This document shows, in pieces, positions 53,229 to 64,000 of a stretch of 64,000 nt of DNA. This DNA comes from CAYZED01 sp964477445 (GTDB lineage: Bacteria > Bacillota > Clostridia > Lutisporales > Lutisporaceae). The stretch is taken from assembly GCA_964477445.1 (NCBI GenBank), contig CAYZED010000011.1, positions 1-64,000 of the forward strand. The letters run 5' to 3'. Position numbers and translations under genes: made by a program. The notes under the pieces were generated by a model. That model did no database searches. It saw nothing but the letters and a program-made list of their open reading frames with translations, and had not been told where the DNA came from. Position 1 is the first letter of the stretch; each line of letters starts with the position of its first letter.

Positions 53229-53816
53229 ATGCTAATGATTGCAACGTTTTTTAATGCAATAGTGACGAATGAGTTATTATTGAAAACATTAAAAATGAAT
53301 GAAGAGACTGGTGGTATGGAAGTAAATATTACTCTTGATCCACAAACAATGATTTTTGTCCTGTTTAACGCTTTTATATTATTTCTTATAATGAAAAAGT
53401 TTCTCTTTGGCGCTGTTATGGGAATGATCGAAAAGAGAAGGGCTAACATTGAAAACGATTTCATTACTGCCGAAAAAGCTAAAACGGATGCTCTGAGTTT
53501 TAAGAAGGAATATGAAGATCGATTAGCAAATGCTAATGAGGAAAAAGCTGAAATACTTCATAATGCTAGAAAACGTGGAGAAGAAATCGCCGAAAAACTA
53601 AAAACAGAAGGCGAAAAAGAGAGAGAAAGAATTCTTAAGGCTGCTGAAACTGAGAAAAATCTGATGGTTGATAAAGCAACGGAAGAACTGAGAAGGGAGA
53701 CCGTCGATTTGTCTATAGATATTGCACGTCAGATAATAAAGAAAGAACTTGATTTCAATACTTCCAGAAAGATGGTTGACTCCATAATAAATGACCTTTC
53801 TGGTCTGAAAATGTAA
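53229..53816 (+). CDS. atpF: F0F1 ATP synthase subunit b
   Basis: A 195-aa peripheral stalk subunit: membrane helix near 42-60 (MIFVLFNAFILFLIMKKFLF), then a long charged coiled coil. The N-terminus has about 35 residues before the usual helix, longer than in most homologues. ATG 53229 follows GGGAGGAGG by 8 nt, so the extension appears real; ATG 53235 also fits. Confidence 0.93.
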   Translation: MLMIATFFNAIVTNELLLKTLKMNEETGGMEVNITLDPQTMIFVLFNAFILFLIMKKFLFGAVMGMIEKRRANIENDFITAEKAKTDALSFKKEYEDRLANANEEKAEILHNARKRGEEIAEKLKTEGEKERERILKAAETEKNLMVDKATEELRRETVDLSIDIARQIIKKELDFNTSRKMVDSIINDLSGLKM

Positions 53817-53828
53817 GGAGTGAACCAT

Positions 53829-54371
53829 ATGCATGGCATTATTAGTAGGAGATACGGTCGGGCCATGTTTGAATTGGCCAAAACAGAAAATAAAGTAGAA
53901 AAATTTCTTGAACAATTAAAAGAAATTAAGAATGTTTCAATTAATAATCCTGAGTTAGTGAAAATTTTTACTCACCCCAAGATTTCTTTAGTAGAAAAAT
54001 TAAAATTGGTTGATGATGTTTTTGCGACAGGATTTGATAATGAAGTCAGAGATTTTCTTAAATTGCTTTTATCTAAGGACAGAATAGATCAAGTTGTTAA
54101 AATGATTGATGATTACGAAGAACTTTATTATGATTACAAGAATATTGTATTAGTTAAAGTAACCACTGCTTCTGTCTTGGAAGAGCCCGAAATGAAGGCT
54201 TTAAATTTGAGACTCGAAGAAGTGCTCGGGAAAAAAGTAATTATTAAATCGGAAGTTGATTCGGCGATTATTGGTGGGATGCTTATATCAACAAAAGAAA
54301 AAGTAATTGATGCCACAGTCAGAGGCGAACTGAGTAAAATCAGAGAAAATCTTCTACACGATGTGAGATAG
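53829..54371 (+). CDS. atpH: F0F1 ATP synthase subunit delta
   Basis: A 180-aa stator subunit linking b to the alpha/beta head. It has [11 protein letters not shown] at the N-terminus and SAIIGGMLI near the C-terminus. ATG 53829 is chosen because AAGGAG lies 8 nt upstream; the in-frame GTG 53820 overlaps it. Confidence 0.93.
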   Translation: MHGIISRRYGRAMFELAKTENKVEKFLEQLKEIKNVSINNPELVKIFTHPKISLVEKLKLVDDVFATGFDNEVRDFLKLLLSKDRIDQVVKMIDDYEELYYDYKNIVLVKVTTASVLEEPEMKALNLRLEEVLGKKVIIKSEVDSAIIGGMLISTKEKVIDATVRGELSKIRENLLHDVR

Positions 54372-54381
54372 AGGTGAAATG

Positions 54382-55826
54382 ATGAACATTAGACCTGAGG
54401 AAATCAGTAGTATTCTAAAGGAAAAAATAAAATCCTTTGAATCTCGTTTAGAATCAGAAGAAATCGGTTCAGTTATTCAGGTTGGTGATGGTATCGCGCG
54501 TGTCTACGGTCTGAAAAATTGTATGTATAATGAACTTCTCGAATTCCCAAATGGGATATTTGGTTTGGCGTTGAATCTTGAAGAAGATAATATTGGTTGT
54601 GTTCTTCTTGGGCCAGATAAGGATATAAAAGAAGGCGACCAAGTAAAAAGTACAGGAAGAATTATTGAAGTTCCTGTTGGAGAGGCATTAATAGGCCGTG
54701 TTGTTAATGCATTAGGACAGCCAATCGATGGCAAAGGTCCAATTAATACTGACAAATTTAGACCTATAGAAAAAATTGCTTCTGGTATTATTGATAGACA
54801 AGGAGTTAAACAGCCGCTCCAAACTGGTATTAAAATTATCGATGCTTTAACACCTATAGGAAAAGGTCAGAGAGAATTAATAATCGGTGATAGACAAACG
54901 GGAAAAACGGCTATAGCTATCGATACGATATTGAACCAAAAAGATAATGGTGTTATATGTATATATGTAGCAATTGGTCAAAAAAACTCCACGGTTGCCA
55001 AAATAGTCGACTTGTTCGAGAAGAAAGGTGCAATGGAGTATACGATTGTGGTTTCAGCCACAGCTGCAGAACTTGCACCGCTTCAATTTATCGCTCCATT
55101 TTCAGGATGTGCGATGGGTGAAGAATTTATGTTCCAAGGGAAAGACGTTCTTTGTATTTATGATGATCTTTCTAAACATGCTGTTGCATATAGAGCGATG
55201 TCTTTGCTTCTTAGAAGACCACCAGGTCGTGAAGCGTACCCTGGAGATGTATTTTATTTACACTCAAGACTATTNNNNNNNNNNCTCAAGCTGGTGATCT
55301 TTCATATATTCCAACTAACGTTATTTCCATTACTGATGGACAGATATTCCTTGAATCAGAGCTTTTCTATTCAGGAATAAGACCGGCGATGAACGCAGGT
55401 GTTTCTGTATCTCGTGTTGGTGGTAATGCACAAGTAAAAGCTATGAAAAAAATTGCTGGAAGACTTAGACTTGACCTTGCTCAATATAGAGAGCTTGCAG
55501 CATTTTCTCAGTTTGGATCAGAACTTGATAAAGACACTAAGGATAAACTTGATCAAGGTGCTAGGGTTGTTGAAATTCTAAAACAAGATCAATATTCTCC
55601 AATGCCAGTTGAAGAACAAATAATGTCAATATTTGCGGTTACTAATGGATATTTAATGAATATTAGTATTGAGAATATTGAACGTTTTGAAAAAGAATTC
55701 TTAGAATTTATGGCTAATGAACATTCGAATGTTGGTGAAACTCTTAAGAATACAGGTAATTTAGACGGAGAAACTGAGCAAAAACTCAGGGCTGCTATCG
55801 AAGCTTTCCTGAAGACTTTTGTTTAA
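54382..55826 (+). CDS. atpA: F0F1 ATP synthase subunit alpha, interrupted by a gap
   Basis: Regulatory nucleotide-binding subunit. Walker [10 protein letters not shown] and the sequences around [20 protein letters not shown] are present. The gene reads normally to HSRL at 55274, then 10 N, then resumes in another frame as [18 protein letters not shown] through [10 protein letters not shown] to the end at 55826. About 20 residues (the segment with the GGGSLTALP motif in homologues) are hidden. GAGGTGA precedes the tandem ATGs 54379/54382. Confidence 0.95.
55275..55284. other. Assembly gap (10 N) in atpA
   Basis: The frame changes from 1 to 0 mod 3 across the gap. Conserved alpha subunits have about 20 residues here, so roughly 60 nt are missing. 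Confidence 0.95.
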
Positions 55827-55845
55827 AGGATGGAGTTGATGGCAC

Positions 55846-56676
55846 TTGGCAGGAATTAAAGATATCAAGAACCGCATAAAGAGTGTCAATAGTACTAGAC
55901 AAATCACAAAAGCGATGAATCTGGTTTCAACAGCGAAATTAAAAAGGGCCAGAGACAAAGTTGAAGGGGTAAGACCTTATTTTAAACAGCTTCAGGATGT
56001 TGTATCGGATATCATTAAGAATTCCGGTGGCATAGAGAATCCATATTTTGAAGTGAGAGAAGTAAAGCGAACCCTTGTGGTTGTAGTAACGGCAGATAGA
56101 GGTTTATGTGGTGGTTATAACACAAACTCAATAAAAAAAGCACTTTCTCTTAAAACAGAAGGAGAACTCTCATTAATCACTATTGGAAACAAAGCGAGTG
56201 ATTATTTTAGGAAGAGAGATTTTGATGTTAAAGAAAGCTTTGTTCATTTGAGCGAAGGTGTAAATAGTGGTAACGCTAAACAAATTGCTAATAAAATCAT
56301 GGAGTTATTTATTAATCGCGAAGTAGACGAAGTTTATCTAGTATATAATAGATTCATTTCTACTATTTCTTTTGAACCAACTAGTATCAGACTCTTACCA
56401 ATGATTGTTATTGGTGGCGAAGAAAGAACAACTCTTAGGGAACCTTTATATGAACCATCACCAGAGAAAGTTTTGGATGTAATAGTACCTCAATTCATTA
56501 TTGGTATTTTATATGGGGCACTCTTAGAAGCTTCAGCCAGCGAACAGAGTAGTCGTATGACGGCTATGAACAGTGCGACAGAAAATGCGTCATCTATGAT
56601 TGATGATCTTACAGATTATTTCAAAACTCTTCATGGAAAAGAGGATTTTACAACAGAGCTAGACAAGCTAGCATAA
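55846..56676 (+). CDS. atpG: F0F1 ATP synthase subunit gamma
   Basis: A 276-aa central shaft subunit, starting at TTG 55846 with the conserved [20 protein letters not shown]. The C-terminal helix has [21 protein letters not shown] is 10 nt upstream. An ATG at 55839 is out of frame. Confidence 0.95.
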   Translation: MAGIKDIKNRIKSVNSTRQITKAMNLVSTAKLKRARDKVEGVRPYFKQLQDVVSDIIKNSGGIENPYFEVREVKRTLVVVVTADRGLCGGYNTNSIKKALSLKTEGELSLITIGNKASDYFRKRDFDVKESFVHLSEGVNSGNAKQIANKIMELFINREVDEVYLVYNRFISTISFEPTSIRLLPMIVIGGEERTTLREPLYEPSPEKVLDVIVPQFIIGILYGALLEASASEQSSRMTAMNSATENASSMIDDLTDYFKTLHGKEDFTTELDKLA

Positions 56677-56727
56677 CAAAGGAAATATCAGAAATAGTCG
56701 GTGGTGCTGAAGCACTTAAATAAATAA

Positions 56728-58128
<1,401 letters not shown>

Positions 58129-58142
58129 AAAGGAGTGGTGTT

Positions 58143-58592
58143 ATGGCCACGATGAAATTAACCATTGTAACGCCGGAACGCAGCTTCTTTAAAGGTGAAG
58201 TCAAAGGAGTTTTGTTAAAAGGTCCTGATGGATATTTTGAAGTACTTCCAAGGCATACTGATATGGTTGCGGCATTAGTTCCAACAAGTATAAGAATTAA
58301 GAATAGTAATGATGAGAGTCAGTTCGNNNNNNNNNNNNNNNNNNNNNNNNNNNNNNNNNNNNNNNNNNNNNNNNNNNNNNNNNNNNCTGGTTTTATAGAG
58401 GTAAATCATGAAGGTGTATCAATTGTAGTGGAGGCCGCAGAATGGCCAAATGAGATAGATACGGTAAGAGTGGAAGATTCACTAAAAAGAGCTAATGAAA
58501 GATTATCTAATAGAGAAGGGCATGATACTTTAAGAGCTGAACTTGCTTTAAAAAGAGCCCTGGCAAGAAAAAAAGTTAGCTCATATATTTAA
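58143..58592 (+). CDS. atpC: F0F1 ATP synthase subunit epsilon, with a gap
   Basis: A regulatory shaft subunit: the N-terminal beta sandwich (LTIVTPERSFFKGEVKG, GYFEVLPRHTDMV) and the C-terminal helices (RANERLSNREG). 60 Ns at 58327-58386 hide about 21 residues, but the frame is kept. AAGGAGTGG precedes ATG. It is the last gene of the operon, with a terminator following. Confidence 0.93.
   Translation: MATMKLTIVTPERSFFKGEVKGVLLKGPDGYFEVLPRHTDMVAALVPTSIRIKNSNDESQFXXXXXXXXXXXXXXXXXXXXXGFIEVNHEGVSIVVEAAEWPNEIDTVRVEDSLKRANERLSNREGHDTLRAELALKRALARKKVSSYI
58327..58386. other. Assembly gap (60 N) in atpC
   Basis: The frame is preserved across the run and the protein length is normal for epsilon, so this gap size looks measured, unlike the 10-N runs. 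Confidence 0.9.
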
Positions 58593-58600
58593 AAAAACTG

Positions 58601-58640
58601 AGGGCGCGTAGTTACCGTTAAGGCAATACGCGCCTTTCTT
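58601..58640 (+). terminator. atp operon terminator
   Basis: GGCGCGTA (58603-58610) pairs with TACGCGCC (58627-58634), followed by TTTCTTG. Confidence 0.85.
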
Positions 58641-58708
58641 GTTTACTTTAAATCATTTGTTTTTCAATATGCTGCTTTTGTTATTTTTATGTATTGCAAG
58701 TTGAATTA

Positions 58709-58717
58709 TGCTATAAT
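58709..58717 (+). promoter_or_regulatory. Extended -10 promoter of motAB
   Basis: TGCTATAAT is a perfect extended -10; the -35 position is poor. It lies about 115 nt before motA. Confidence 0.55.
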
Positions 58718-58832
58718 ATACTGAGAAATGTGCATTAATGATTTATATTATTTCATAACATTAAATGTAAATTACCACATCAGAGGTAACGAATTGTAGC
58801 TTTGATAGTTGGTATCAGCTAGGAGGAAATTA

Positions 58833-59630
58833 ATGGATTTATCTACCATACTGGGAATAGTTTTAGGATTTGGTGCTGTCTTAACCGGATATGTAATGGA
58901 AGGTGGTAGTCTTGGTGCTCTTATAGCGTTACCTTCTATAGTAATTATTTTCGGAGGTACCTTTGGGGCGGTTATGGTTTCTTTTACGTTAAAAGAAGTT
59001 TTGTCCATACCTAAACTGTTTGGTGATGCGATGACATTGCATAAATCATCTGAAGCTGAACTTATAGAAGTTTTTGTGAGGCTATCTGAAGTAGCCAGAA
59101 AAGAAGGTCTATTAAGCCTTGAAAACATAATAGAACAAGAAGTCGGAGATAATTTCGATCCTATGCTGAAAAAAGGTATCAGGATGGTTGTTGATGGAAC
59201 TGAACTTGAACTTGTTAAGAATATGTTTGAGACTGAAATTTATATTCATGAGATGCAACAGAAAGTTAATGCTTCGATTTTTGAAGCGGCAGGGGGATAT
59301 TCGCCTACGCTAGGTATCATTGGTACGGTTATGGGACTGATTAAGGTTCTTGGTAACCTTTCTAATCCTGATGAACTATCTAAATCCATTGCGGGTGCTT
59401 TTATCGCGACACTTTATGGAGTTGCATTCGCAAACCTTGTATATTTACCACTGGCTGGTAAACTTAAACTTAAGGAAAAACAGTCTAAACTCGAAAAAGA
59501 GTTAATAATGGAAGGTGTACTTTCTATTCAGGCTGGTGAAAACCCTGCTATTATTAGAGAAAAACTTAGCGCATTTATACCTCATGGAAGTCAAAAGGCC
59601 GTTGCGCCTGCTGCTAAAGAGGAGGAATAA
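58833..59630 (+). CDS. motA: Flagellar motor stator protein MotA
   Basis: A 265-aa stator subunit with four membrane helices (LGIVLGFGAVLTGYVMEGG, SIVIIFGGTFGAVMV, and two in the C-terminal half, GYSPTLGIIGTVMGLIKVL and the last near FIATLYGVAFAN). Together with MotB it forms an ion channel that turns the flagellum. ATG 58833 follows AGGAGGAAATTA; an upstream TTG/GTG frame has no ribosome site. Confidence 0.94.
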   Translation: MDLSTILGIVLGFGAVLTGYVMEGGSLGALIALPSIVIIFGGTFGAVMVSFTLKEVLSIPKLFGDAMTLHKSSEAELIEVFVRLSEVARKEGLLSLENIIEQEVGDNFDPMLKKGIRMVVDGTELELVKNMFETEIYIHEMQQKVNASIFEAAGGYSPTLGIIGTVMGLIKVLGNLSNPDELSKSIAGAFIATLYGVAFANLVYLPLAGKLKLKEKQSKLEKELIMEGVLSIQAGENPAIIREKLSAFIPHGSQKAVAPAAKEEE

Positions 59631-59633
59631 CTT

Positions 59634-60368
59634 ATGGGTAAGAGACAATCTCACGAGGAACATGGCGGTAACCATGAGCGATGGTTACTGACTTATGCTG
59701 ATTTAATAACTTTGCTTATGATATTCTTCGTCGTATTGTATTCAATGTCAGTAATGGATAATACTAAATTTTTGAATGTAGCTAACGCTTTAGGTATTGT
59801 GTTGGGCGATGGGCCTTCAATTGTCAATGCAAATATGGGTTTTAACGGTGTAATAGAAGGTGGTGGACTCGGCTCGCAAACACAAGGTGAGCTAGATGCC
59901 ACAGAAGAGGCGGTTGCATCGGTCGTGGCAGATGCGAATGTTGGCGATAAGGCTGTCGTTTATATGGACGATCGTGGTATAGTTATAAGTTTTAATGATG
60001 TAATGCTTTTTAATAGTGGATCGGCACAAGTTAATGATAGCGCGAAGAAAGTTTTGAAGAATATTGCTAAAAGAATAGATATACTTCCGAATTTCGTCGT
60101 AGTTGAGGGTTTTACGGATAATGTTCCTACAGGCAGCTCAGTTTACCCCACTAATTGGGAATTGTCTGGAGCAAGAGCTACTAATGTAGCAAGACTAATG
60201 GTTTCATATGGATTTAATCCAAACAAAATAAGTTTTAAAGGTTATGGTGAGTATCGACCAGGATTTCCAAATGATACTGCAGCGCACAGAGCAAAGAATC
60301 GAAGAGTAGATATTATAATTATGAAGACTGAGCATAGTAAGCTCGAACCACATAAAGCTACTCCATAA
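59634..60368 (+). CDS. motB: Flagellar motor stator protein MotB
   Basis: A 244-aa protein with one membrane helix containing the ion-binding Asp (WLLTYADLITLLMIFFVVLYS) and a C-terminal OmpA-like peptidoglycan-binding domain (VEGFTDNVP, NWELSGARA, NRRVDI). It starts 3 nt after motA. The helix resembles both proton and sodium types, so ion choice is open. Confidence 0.94.
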   Translation: MGKRQSHEEHGGNHERWLLTYADLITLLMIFFVVLYSMSVMDNTKFLNVANALGIVLGDGPSIVNANMGFNGVIEGGGLGSQTQGELDATEEAVASVVADANVGDKAVVYMDDRGIVISFNDVMLFNSGSAQVNDSAKKVLKNIAKRIDILPNFVVVEGFTDNVPTGSSVYPTNWELSGARATNVARLMVSYGFNPNKISFKGYGEYRPGFPNDTAAHRAKNRRVDIIIMKTEHSKLEPHKATP

Positions 60369-60401
60369 AGAAAAATAATTCATACACGAGGAGTTGAAAT
60401 T

Positions 60402-62774
60402 ATGACAAAAGAATTTATTCATGAATCAAAATTGCCATTACTACCTTTAAGAGGTTTAAGTATATTTCCATCAATGGTTTTGCATTTTGATGTTGGCAGA
60501 GAAAAATCGATTAGGGCACTTGAAGAGGCTATGATGAAGGATCAAATGATCCTACTAGTAACCCAAAAAGAGGCACATACGGATATGCCTACTAAAGAAG
60601 ATTTGTATAAGACAGGAACTATTTCAAAAATTAAGCAATTACTAAAATTACCTGGCGATACTATTCGAGTTCTAGTGGAAGGTGTATCGAGAGCAGAGGT
60701 TAAAGAAATAATATCTGAAGATCCATTTATGCTTGTTGAAGCGATTCATATTAAGGAGATTTTGCCTGAGAGTGAAGCTGAAGCTGAAGCATTAAGACGA
60801 ACAGTTTTTAATAGCTTTGATAGTTATGTTAAGGCTAACCCTAAAGTACCGCAAGAAATTCTAGTTTCAATATTAGACATTGATGATGTATCTAGATTTA
60901 TAGATATGATTGCGGCTAACCTCACTATTAAATTAGACGAAAAGCAGGAACTCTTACAAATCTATTCAGTTACTGAAAGAATGGAAAAGACTTTTGATAT
61001 TATCACCAGAGAACTTGATATTCTTGAGATTGAGAGAAAAATCAGCTCACGAGTAAGAAAACAGATAGATAAATCTCAGAAAGAATATTATCTTAGAGAA
61101 CAAATAAAGGCCATCCAAAAAGAACTTGGTGAAAAAGAAGGAAACCTAGAAGAAGTAGAAAAGTATAGAGAAAAGTTATCAAAACTTAACCTTGAAGTCG
61201 AAGTAAAAGAAAAGGTTGAGAAAGAATTAGATAAACTATCTAAGCTATCACCTGGATCCCCTGACGTGGGAGTTTCCAGAACATACTTGGATTGGATATT
61301 TGATTTGCCTTGGAATACAGTAACTGAAGATAATTTGGATATTAAGCATGCCAGAGAAATACTTGATGAAGATCATTATGGAATGAAAAAGATAAAGGAA
61401 AGAGTGCTTGAATACTTGGCTATAAGAAAACTTAGCCAAAATATGAAAGGCCCAATACTTTGTTTTGTTGGACCTCCAGGGGTAGGGAAAACATCAATAG
61501 CAAAATCTATTGCGAGAGCAATGGGCAGAAAGTATGTGCGAATGTCACTTGGCGGAGTTCGAGACGAAGCAGAGATTAGAGGACACAGAAGGACATATAT
61601 CGGTGCTATTCCGGGTAGAATAATTTACTCCATAAAGCAGGCGGGCTCAAATAATCCATTATTCTTATTTGATGAAATTGATAAATTAGCGAGTGACTTT
61701 AGAGGAGATCCTGCTTCTGCACTTTTAGAAGTGCTTGATTCAGAACAAAACAAAGAGTTTAGAGATCACTACATGGAACTTCCTTTTGATTTATCTAAAG
61801 TTATGTTTGTTACCACCGCTAACTCGCTTGATACTATTCCGGCACCACTTTTGGATAGAATGGAAATTATTAATTTAACAGGCTATACTGAAGATGAAAA
61901 AGTAAAAATTGCCGAAAAATATCTCATCCCAAAACAGATAAAAGAACACTCTTTGAAGCCAGAAAACGTAAAGATTCCAGAAAGCGTAATTAGAGAAATT
62001 ATTACTAGTTACACTAGAGAATCTGGAGTTCGAAAACTAGAGAGAGAAATTGGAGCGCTGGTCCGAAAATCCGCTAAAGATATTGTTGAGAATAATAAAG
62101 ATGCAGTTAAAATAACAGTTCAAAATTTAAATAAGTTTTTAGGAATTCCAAAATACAGATATGACAAAATTAATCTAAAAAATGAAATTGGTGTAGTTAC
62201 AGGGCTTGCTTGGACTTCGGTAGGTGGAGACACGCTATTCATTGAAGTAACTACTATGCCGGGATCTGGAAAACTCGAACTTACAGGGCAACTAGGAGAT
62301 GTTATGAAAGAATCTGCTAGAGCTGGCTTAAGTTATATTAGATCTAAGAGCGAAGAACTGGGAATTGATAAAGATTTTATAAAAACTATGGATATTCATG
62401 TTCATGTTCCCGAAGGTGCTACACCTAAAGACGGGCCATCAGCTGGAATAACCATGACTACAGCACTTATTTCTGCTCTAACTAAGAAACCAGTTTATAG
62501 GAATTTAGCAATGACTGGTGAAGTAACTCTCAGAGGACGTGTGCTACCTATTGGTGGTTTGAAAGAAAAATCACTTGCAGCACATAGAGCAGGAATCAAA
62601 AAGGTTCTTATTCCGATCGATAACGAAAAAGACTTAGAAGAAATTCCGGACAATATTAAGAAAAATATGGAATTTATTTTAGTCGAGAACATGGATCAAG
62701 TTATTGAGCATGCGTTTGTGCATGAGGAAGTTCTCGAAAAACTTCCCGAAAAACTTGACGAGACTTGTGTATAG
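60402..62774 (+). CDS. lon: ATP-dependent Lon protease
   Basis: A 790-aa cytoplasmic protease with an N-terminal LON substrate domain ([19 protein letters not shown]), a coiled middle, AAA+ with [11 protein letters not shown], and a protease domain with catalytic Ser680 (PKDGPSAG) and Lys in [10 protein letters not shown]. It degrades misfolded and regulatory proteins. GAGGAGTTG precedes ATG 60402. It is followed by engB after 69 nt, a common pairing in Firmicutes. Confidence 0.97.
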   Translation: MTKEFIHESKLPLLPLRGLSIFPSMVLHFDVGREKSIRALEEAMMKDQMILLVTQKEAHTDMPTKEDLYKTGTISKIKQLLKLPGDTIRVLVEGVSRAEVKEIISEDPFMLVEAIHIKEILPESEAEAEALRRTVFNSFDSYVKANPKVPQEILVSILDIDDVSRFIDMIAANLTIKLDEKQELLQIYSVTERMEKTFDIITRELDILEIERKISSRVRKQIDKSQKEYYLREQIKAIQKELGEKEGNLEEVEKYREKLSKLNLEVEVKEKVEKELDKLSKLSPGSPDVGVSRTYLDWIFDLPWNTVTEDNLDIKHAREILDEDHYGMKKIKERVLEYLAIRKLSQNMKGPILCFVGPPGVGKTSIAKSIARAMGRKYVRMSLGGVRDEAEIRGHRRTYIGAIPGRIIYSIKQAGSNNPLFLFDEIDKLASDFRGDPASALLEVLDSEQNKEFRDHYMELPFDLSKVMFVTTANSLDTIPAPLLDRMEIINLTGYTEDEKVKIAEKYLIPKQIKEHSLKPENVKIPESVIREIITSYTRESGVRKLEREIGALVRKSAKDIVENNKDAVKITVQNLNKFLGIPKYRYDKINLKNEIGVVTGLAWTSVGGDTLFIEVTTMPGSGKLELTGQLGDVMKESARAGLSYIRSKSEELGIDKDFIKTMDIHVHVPEGATPKDGPSAGITMTTALISALTKKPVYRNLAMTGEVTLRGRVLPIGGLKEKSLAAHRAGIKKVLIPIDNEKDLEEIPDNIKKNMEFILVENMDQVIEHAFVHEEVLEKLPEKLDETCV

Positions 62775-62843
62775 TAATTTGCGTTTTCCTTCGAGTAATT
62801 TCAATAACGCAGATTAGTGAAGATAATAGGAGAATTATTAGGA

Positions 62844-63452
62844 ATGCTTATAAAAAAGAGTGAATTCATTATTAGTGCAGTAAGCGGTGAACAATACCCT
62901 CCGGCAGATATGCCGGAGGTAGCTTTTGTTGGGAGATCAAATGTCGGAAAATCGTCAATAATTAACTCTCTTTTAAATAGAAAAAAATTAGTGAAGGTTA
63001 GTTCTACACCTGGGAAAACAAGACTCATAAACTTTTTTAAAGTTAATGATGAATTTATGTTAGTTGATTTACCTGGATACGGATATGCTGCGGTTTCACA
63101 AAGTGAGAAGAAAAAATGGGGAGATATGATAGAGGAATACTTAAAAACCCGTGATAATCTTACTAATGTGGTACTTCTAGTTGACATTAGACATAAACCC
63201 ACAGCAGATGACCATATGATGTACGATTTTATTAAATATTATCGATCGCATGTCGTAGTCGTGTGCACTAAGCTCGACAAAATAGGAAAAAATTCAATTT
63301 CAAAACAGGTCAAAATGATTAAAACTGAACTTGGACTTGATGTATTAGATACCATTGTTACATATTCATCACTGAATAATACTGGGCGAGATGAACTTTG
63401 GAAAATTTTGATTAAACAAGAAGAATCCGAGATTAACACAACTGATGTTTAA
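62844..63452 (+). CDS. engB: Ribosome biogenesis GTPase YsxC/EngB
   Basis: A 202-aa GTPase needed for large-subunit assembly. G1 [10 protein letters not shown]3 DLPGYGYA and G4 TKLDK are intact. ATG 62844 gives the usual family N-terminus ([12 protein letters not shown]); an upstream GTG at 62817 overlaps the ribosome site AGGAGA. Confidence 0.95.
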   Translation: MLIKKSEFIISAVSGEQYPPADMPEVAFVGRSNVGKSSIINSLLNRKKLVKVSSTPGKTRLINFFKVNDEFMLVDLPGYGYAAVSQSEKKKWGDMIEEYLKTRDNLTNVVLLVDIRHKPTADDHMMYDFIKYYRSHVVVVCTKLDKIGKNSISKQVKMIKTELGLDVLDTIVTYSSLNNTGRDELWKILIKQEESEINTTDV

Positions 63453-63494
63453 CAAAATATTTAACGAGATATTAACAAAATATTTAACGAAATA
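63449..63494 (+). repeat. 23-nt tandem repeat (2 units) at the end of engB
   Basis: Units at 63449 and 63472 share TAACAAAATATTTAACGA. The repeat begins at the engB stop codon. The rest of the 63453-63684 space holds a hairpin GAGCTT/AAGCTC near 63593-63611 followed by TTTTGTTTT, a possible terminator. Confidence 0.92.
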
Positions 63495-63684
63495 TTTACA
63501 TTCTAGCGTGCATAATACACTATTTGTAGGTTTACTAAATCTATATTCTGTAGTATCATTTATTTATGTTAATATGTCGTTTTGTAGATTGCGAGCTTGA
63601 AATCAAAGCTCTTTTGTTTTGAAAAGCCATTATTTTAAGACTGACGGTTACTAATAAATTTTATAAGCATTGGGGGAATTCAAT

Positions 63685-64000
63685 TTGAAGGAAATTATTG
63701 ATGTTGTATATACAATATTACAATTCGCAACTTTTATTTTTGGATTGTACTATTTCACAACAGCAATCTTTGGTCTAGCTGAGAAGATATTTAATAAACC
63801 TGGTAAGAACTATCTACCGGAGAAGAAATTTGCGATTTTTATTCCGGCACATAACGAAGGACAGGTTATTGATAATATAGTAAATAATCTAAATCTAATG
63901 AATTATCCTAAAGATTTATACGATGTATTCGTAATTGCAGATAACTGTGTTGATAATACAGCTGATGTAGCAAGATTAGCAGGCGCTAATGTTTTAGAAA
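63685..64000 (+). CDS. Glycosyltransferase family 2, 3'-truncated by window edge
   Basis: The visible 105 residues have an N-terminal membrane helix (LQFATFIFGLYYFTTAIFGL) and the start of a GT-A fold (KFAIFIPAHNEGQVIDNIV, VFVIADNCVDNTA with the nucleotide-sugar binding Asp). It is a processive or membrane-linked GT2 enzyme. The start is TTG 63685 with TGGGGGAATT upstream. The product sugar polymer is unknown. Confidence 0.85.
   Translation, partial: MKEIIDVVYTILQFATFIFGLYYFTTAIFGLAEKIFNKPGKNYLPEKKFAIFIPAHNEGQVIDNIVNNLNLMNYPKDLYDVFVIADNCVDNTADVARLAGANVLE

Noticed and set aside
54379..55380. Truncated ATP synthase alpha subunit
   Set aside because: The truncation is created by the 10-N gap; the rest of the subunit continues in another frame to 55826.

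Overview
The window looks like a chromosomal segment of an anaerobic, motile member of the Clostridia (low-GC Firmicutes). The evidence is strong AGGAGG ribosome sites with frequent TTG/GTG starts, AT-rich intergenic DNA with U-tract terminators, an atpIBEFHAGDC operon, PadR, MurA/TagA and CobTUSC. The F-ATPase c subunit has a Na+-type ion site, which fits an anaerobe with a sodium cycle. The exact family cannot be fixed from this sequence. Four N runs (2328-2337, 20079-20088, 55275-55284, 58327-58386) are scaffold gaps inside genes. The three 10-N runs are placeholders: the reading frame changes across each one, so the split genes are artefacts and not mutations.

Region 1 (1-12.6 kb) is an accessory, rearranged island. 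It holds a Fic/DUF1232 pair plus the 3' end of a second DUF1232 gene, a hybrid sensor kinase, an AbiEi-type antitoxin without its toxin, a lone ribbon-helix-helix protein, a YhcG (DUF1016) remnant sharing a promoter block with the AbiEi gene, and a GNAT gene. A nearly identical copy of the GNAT 3' end lies 2.5 kb downstream. Between the two copies sit RelB-YoeB and an MqsA/Panacea-type antitoxin. AbrB-PIN and PadR/HAAS modules follow.

Region 2 (12.7-38.1 kb) is mostly housekeeping: DEAD-box helicase, MurA, TagA-like transferase, Lon-like protease, AhcY-MtaD-MurI and a PAS/degenerate-GGDEF protein. Then comes a PAS sigma-54 activator, followed by a sigma-54 (-24/-12) promoter in front of an opine-dehydrogenase-like gene and an Asp/Glu racemase. 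A methyltransferase, HAD phosphatase, DAHP synthase, AEC transporter and two chemoreceptors complete it.

Region 3 (38.1-50.3 kb) carries a probable 6S RNA on the minus strand, tRNA-Thr(CGT), DegV, the cobTUSC cobamide-assembly genes, YhfC, YdbC, ferritin, PckA, an MFS transporter, an M20 peptidase pseudogene and glycerate kinase. Region 4 (50.5-64 kb) is folD, the complete ATP synthase operon, motAB, lon, engB and the start of a glycosyltransferase.

Two patterns go beyond gene calls. A structured intergenic element of about 232-245 nt occurs twice (2591-2822 plus, 46886-47130 minus). It has hairpins, a conserved loop that can pair with a distant segment, and a terminator-like 3' hairpin, so it is a good candidate for a non-coding RNA. 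In addition, short tandem repeats (units of 12-36 nt, 2-7 copies) occur at more than a dozen gene boundaries, promoters and protein termini. They are in frame where they are coding, which suggests a continuing local duplication process in this genome.
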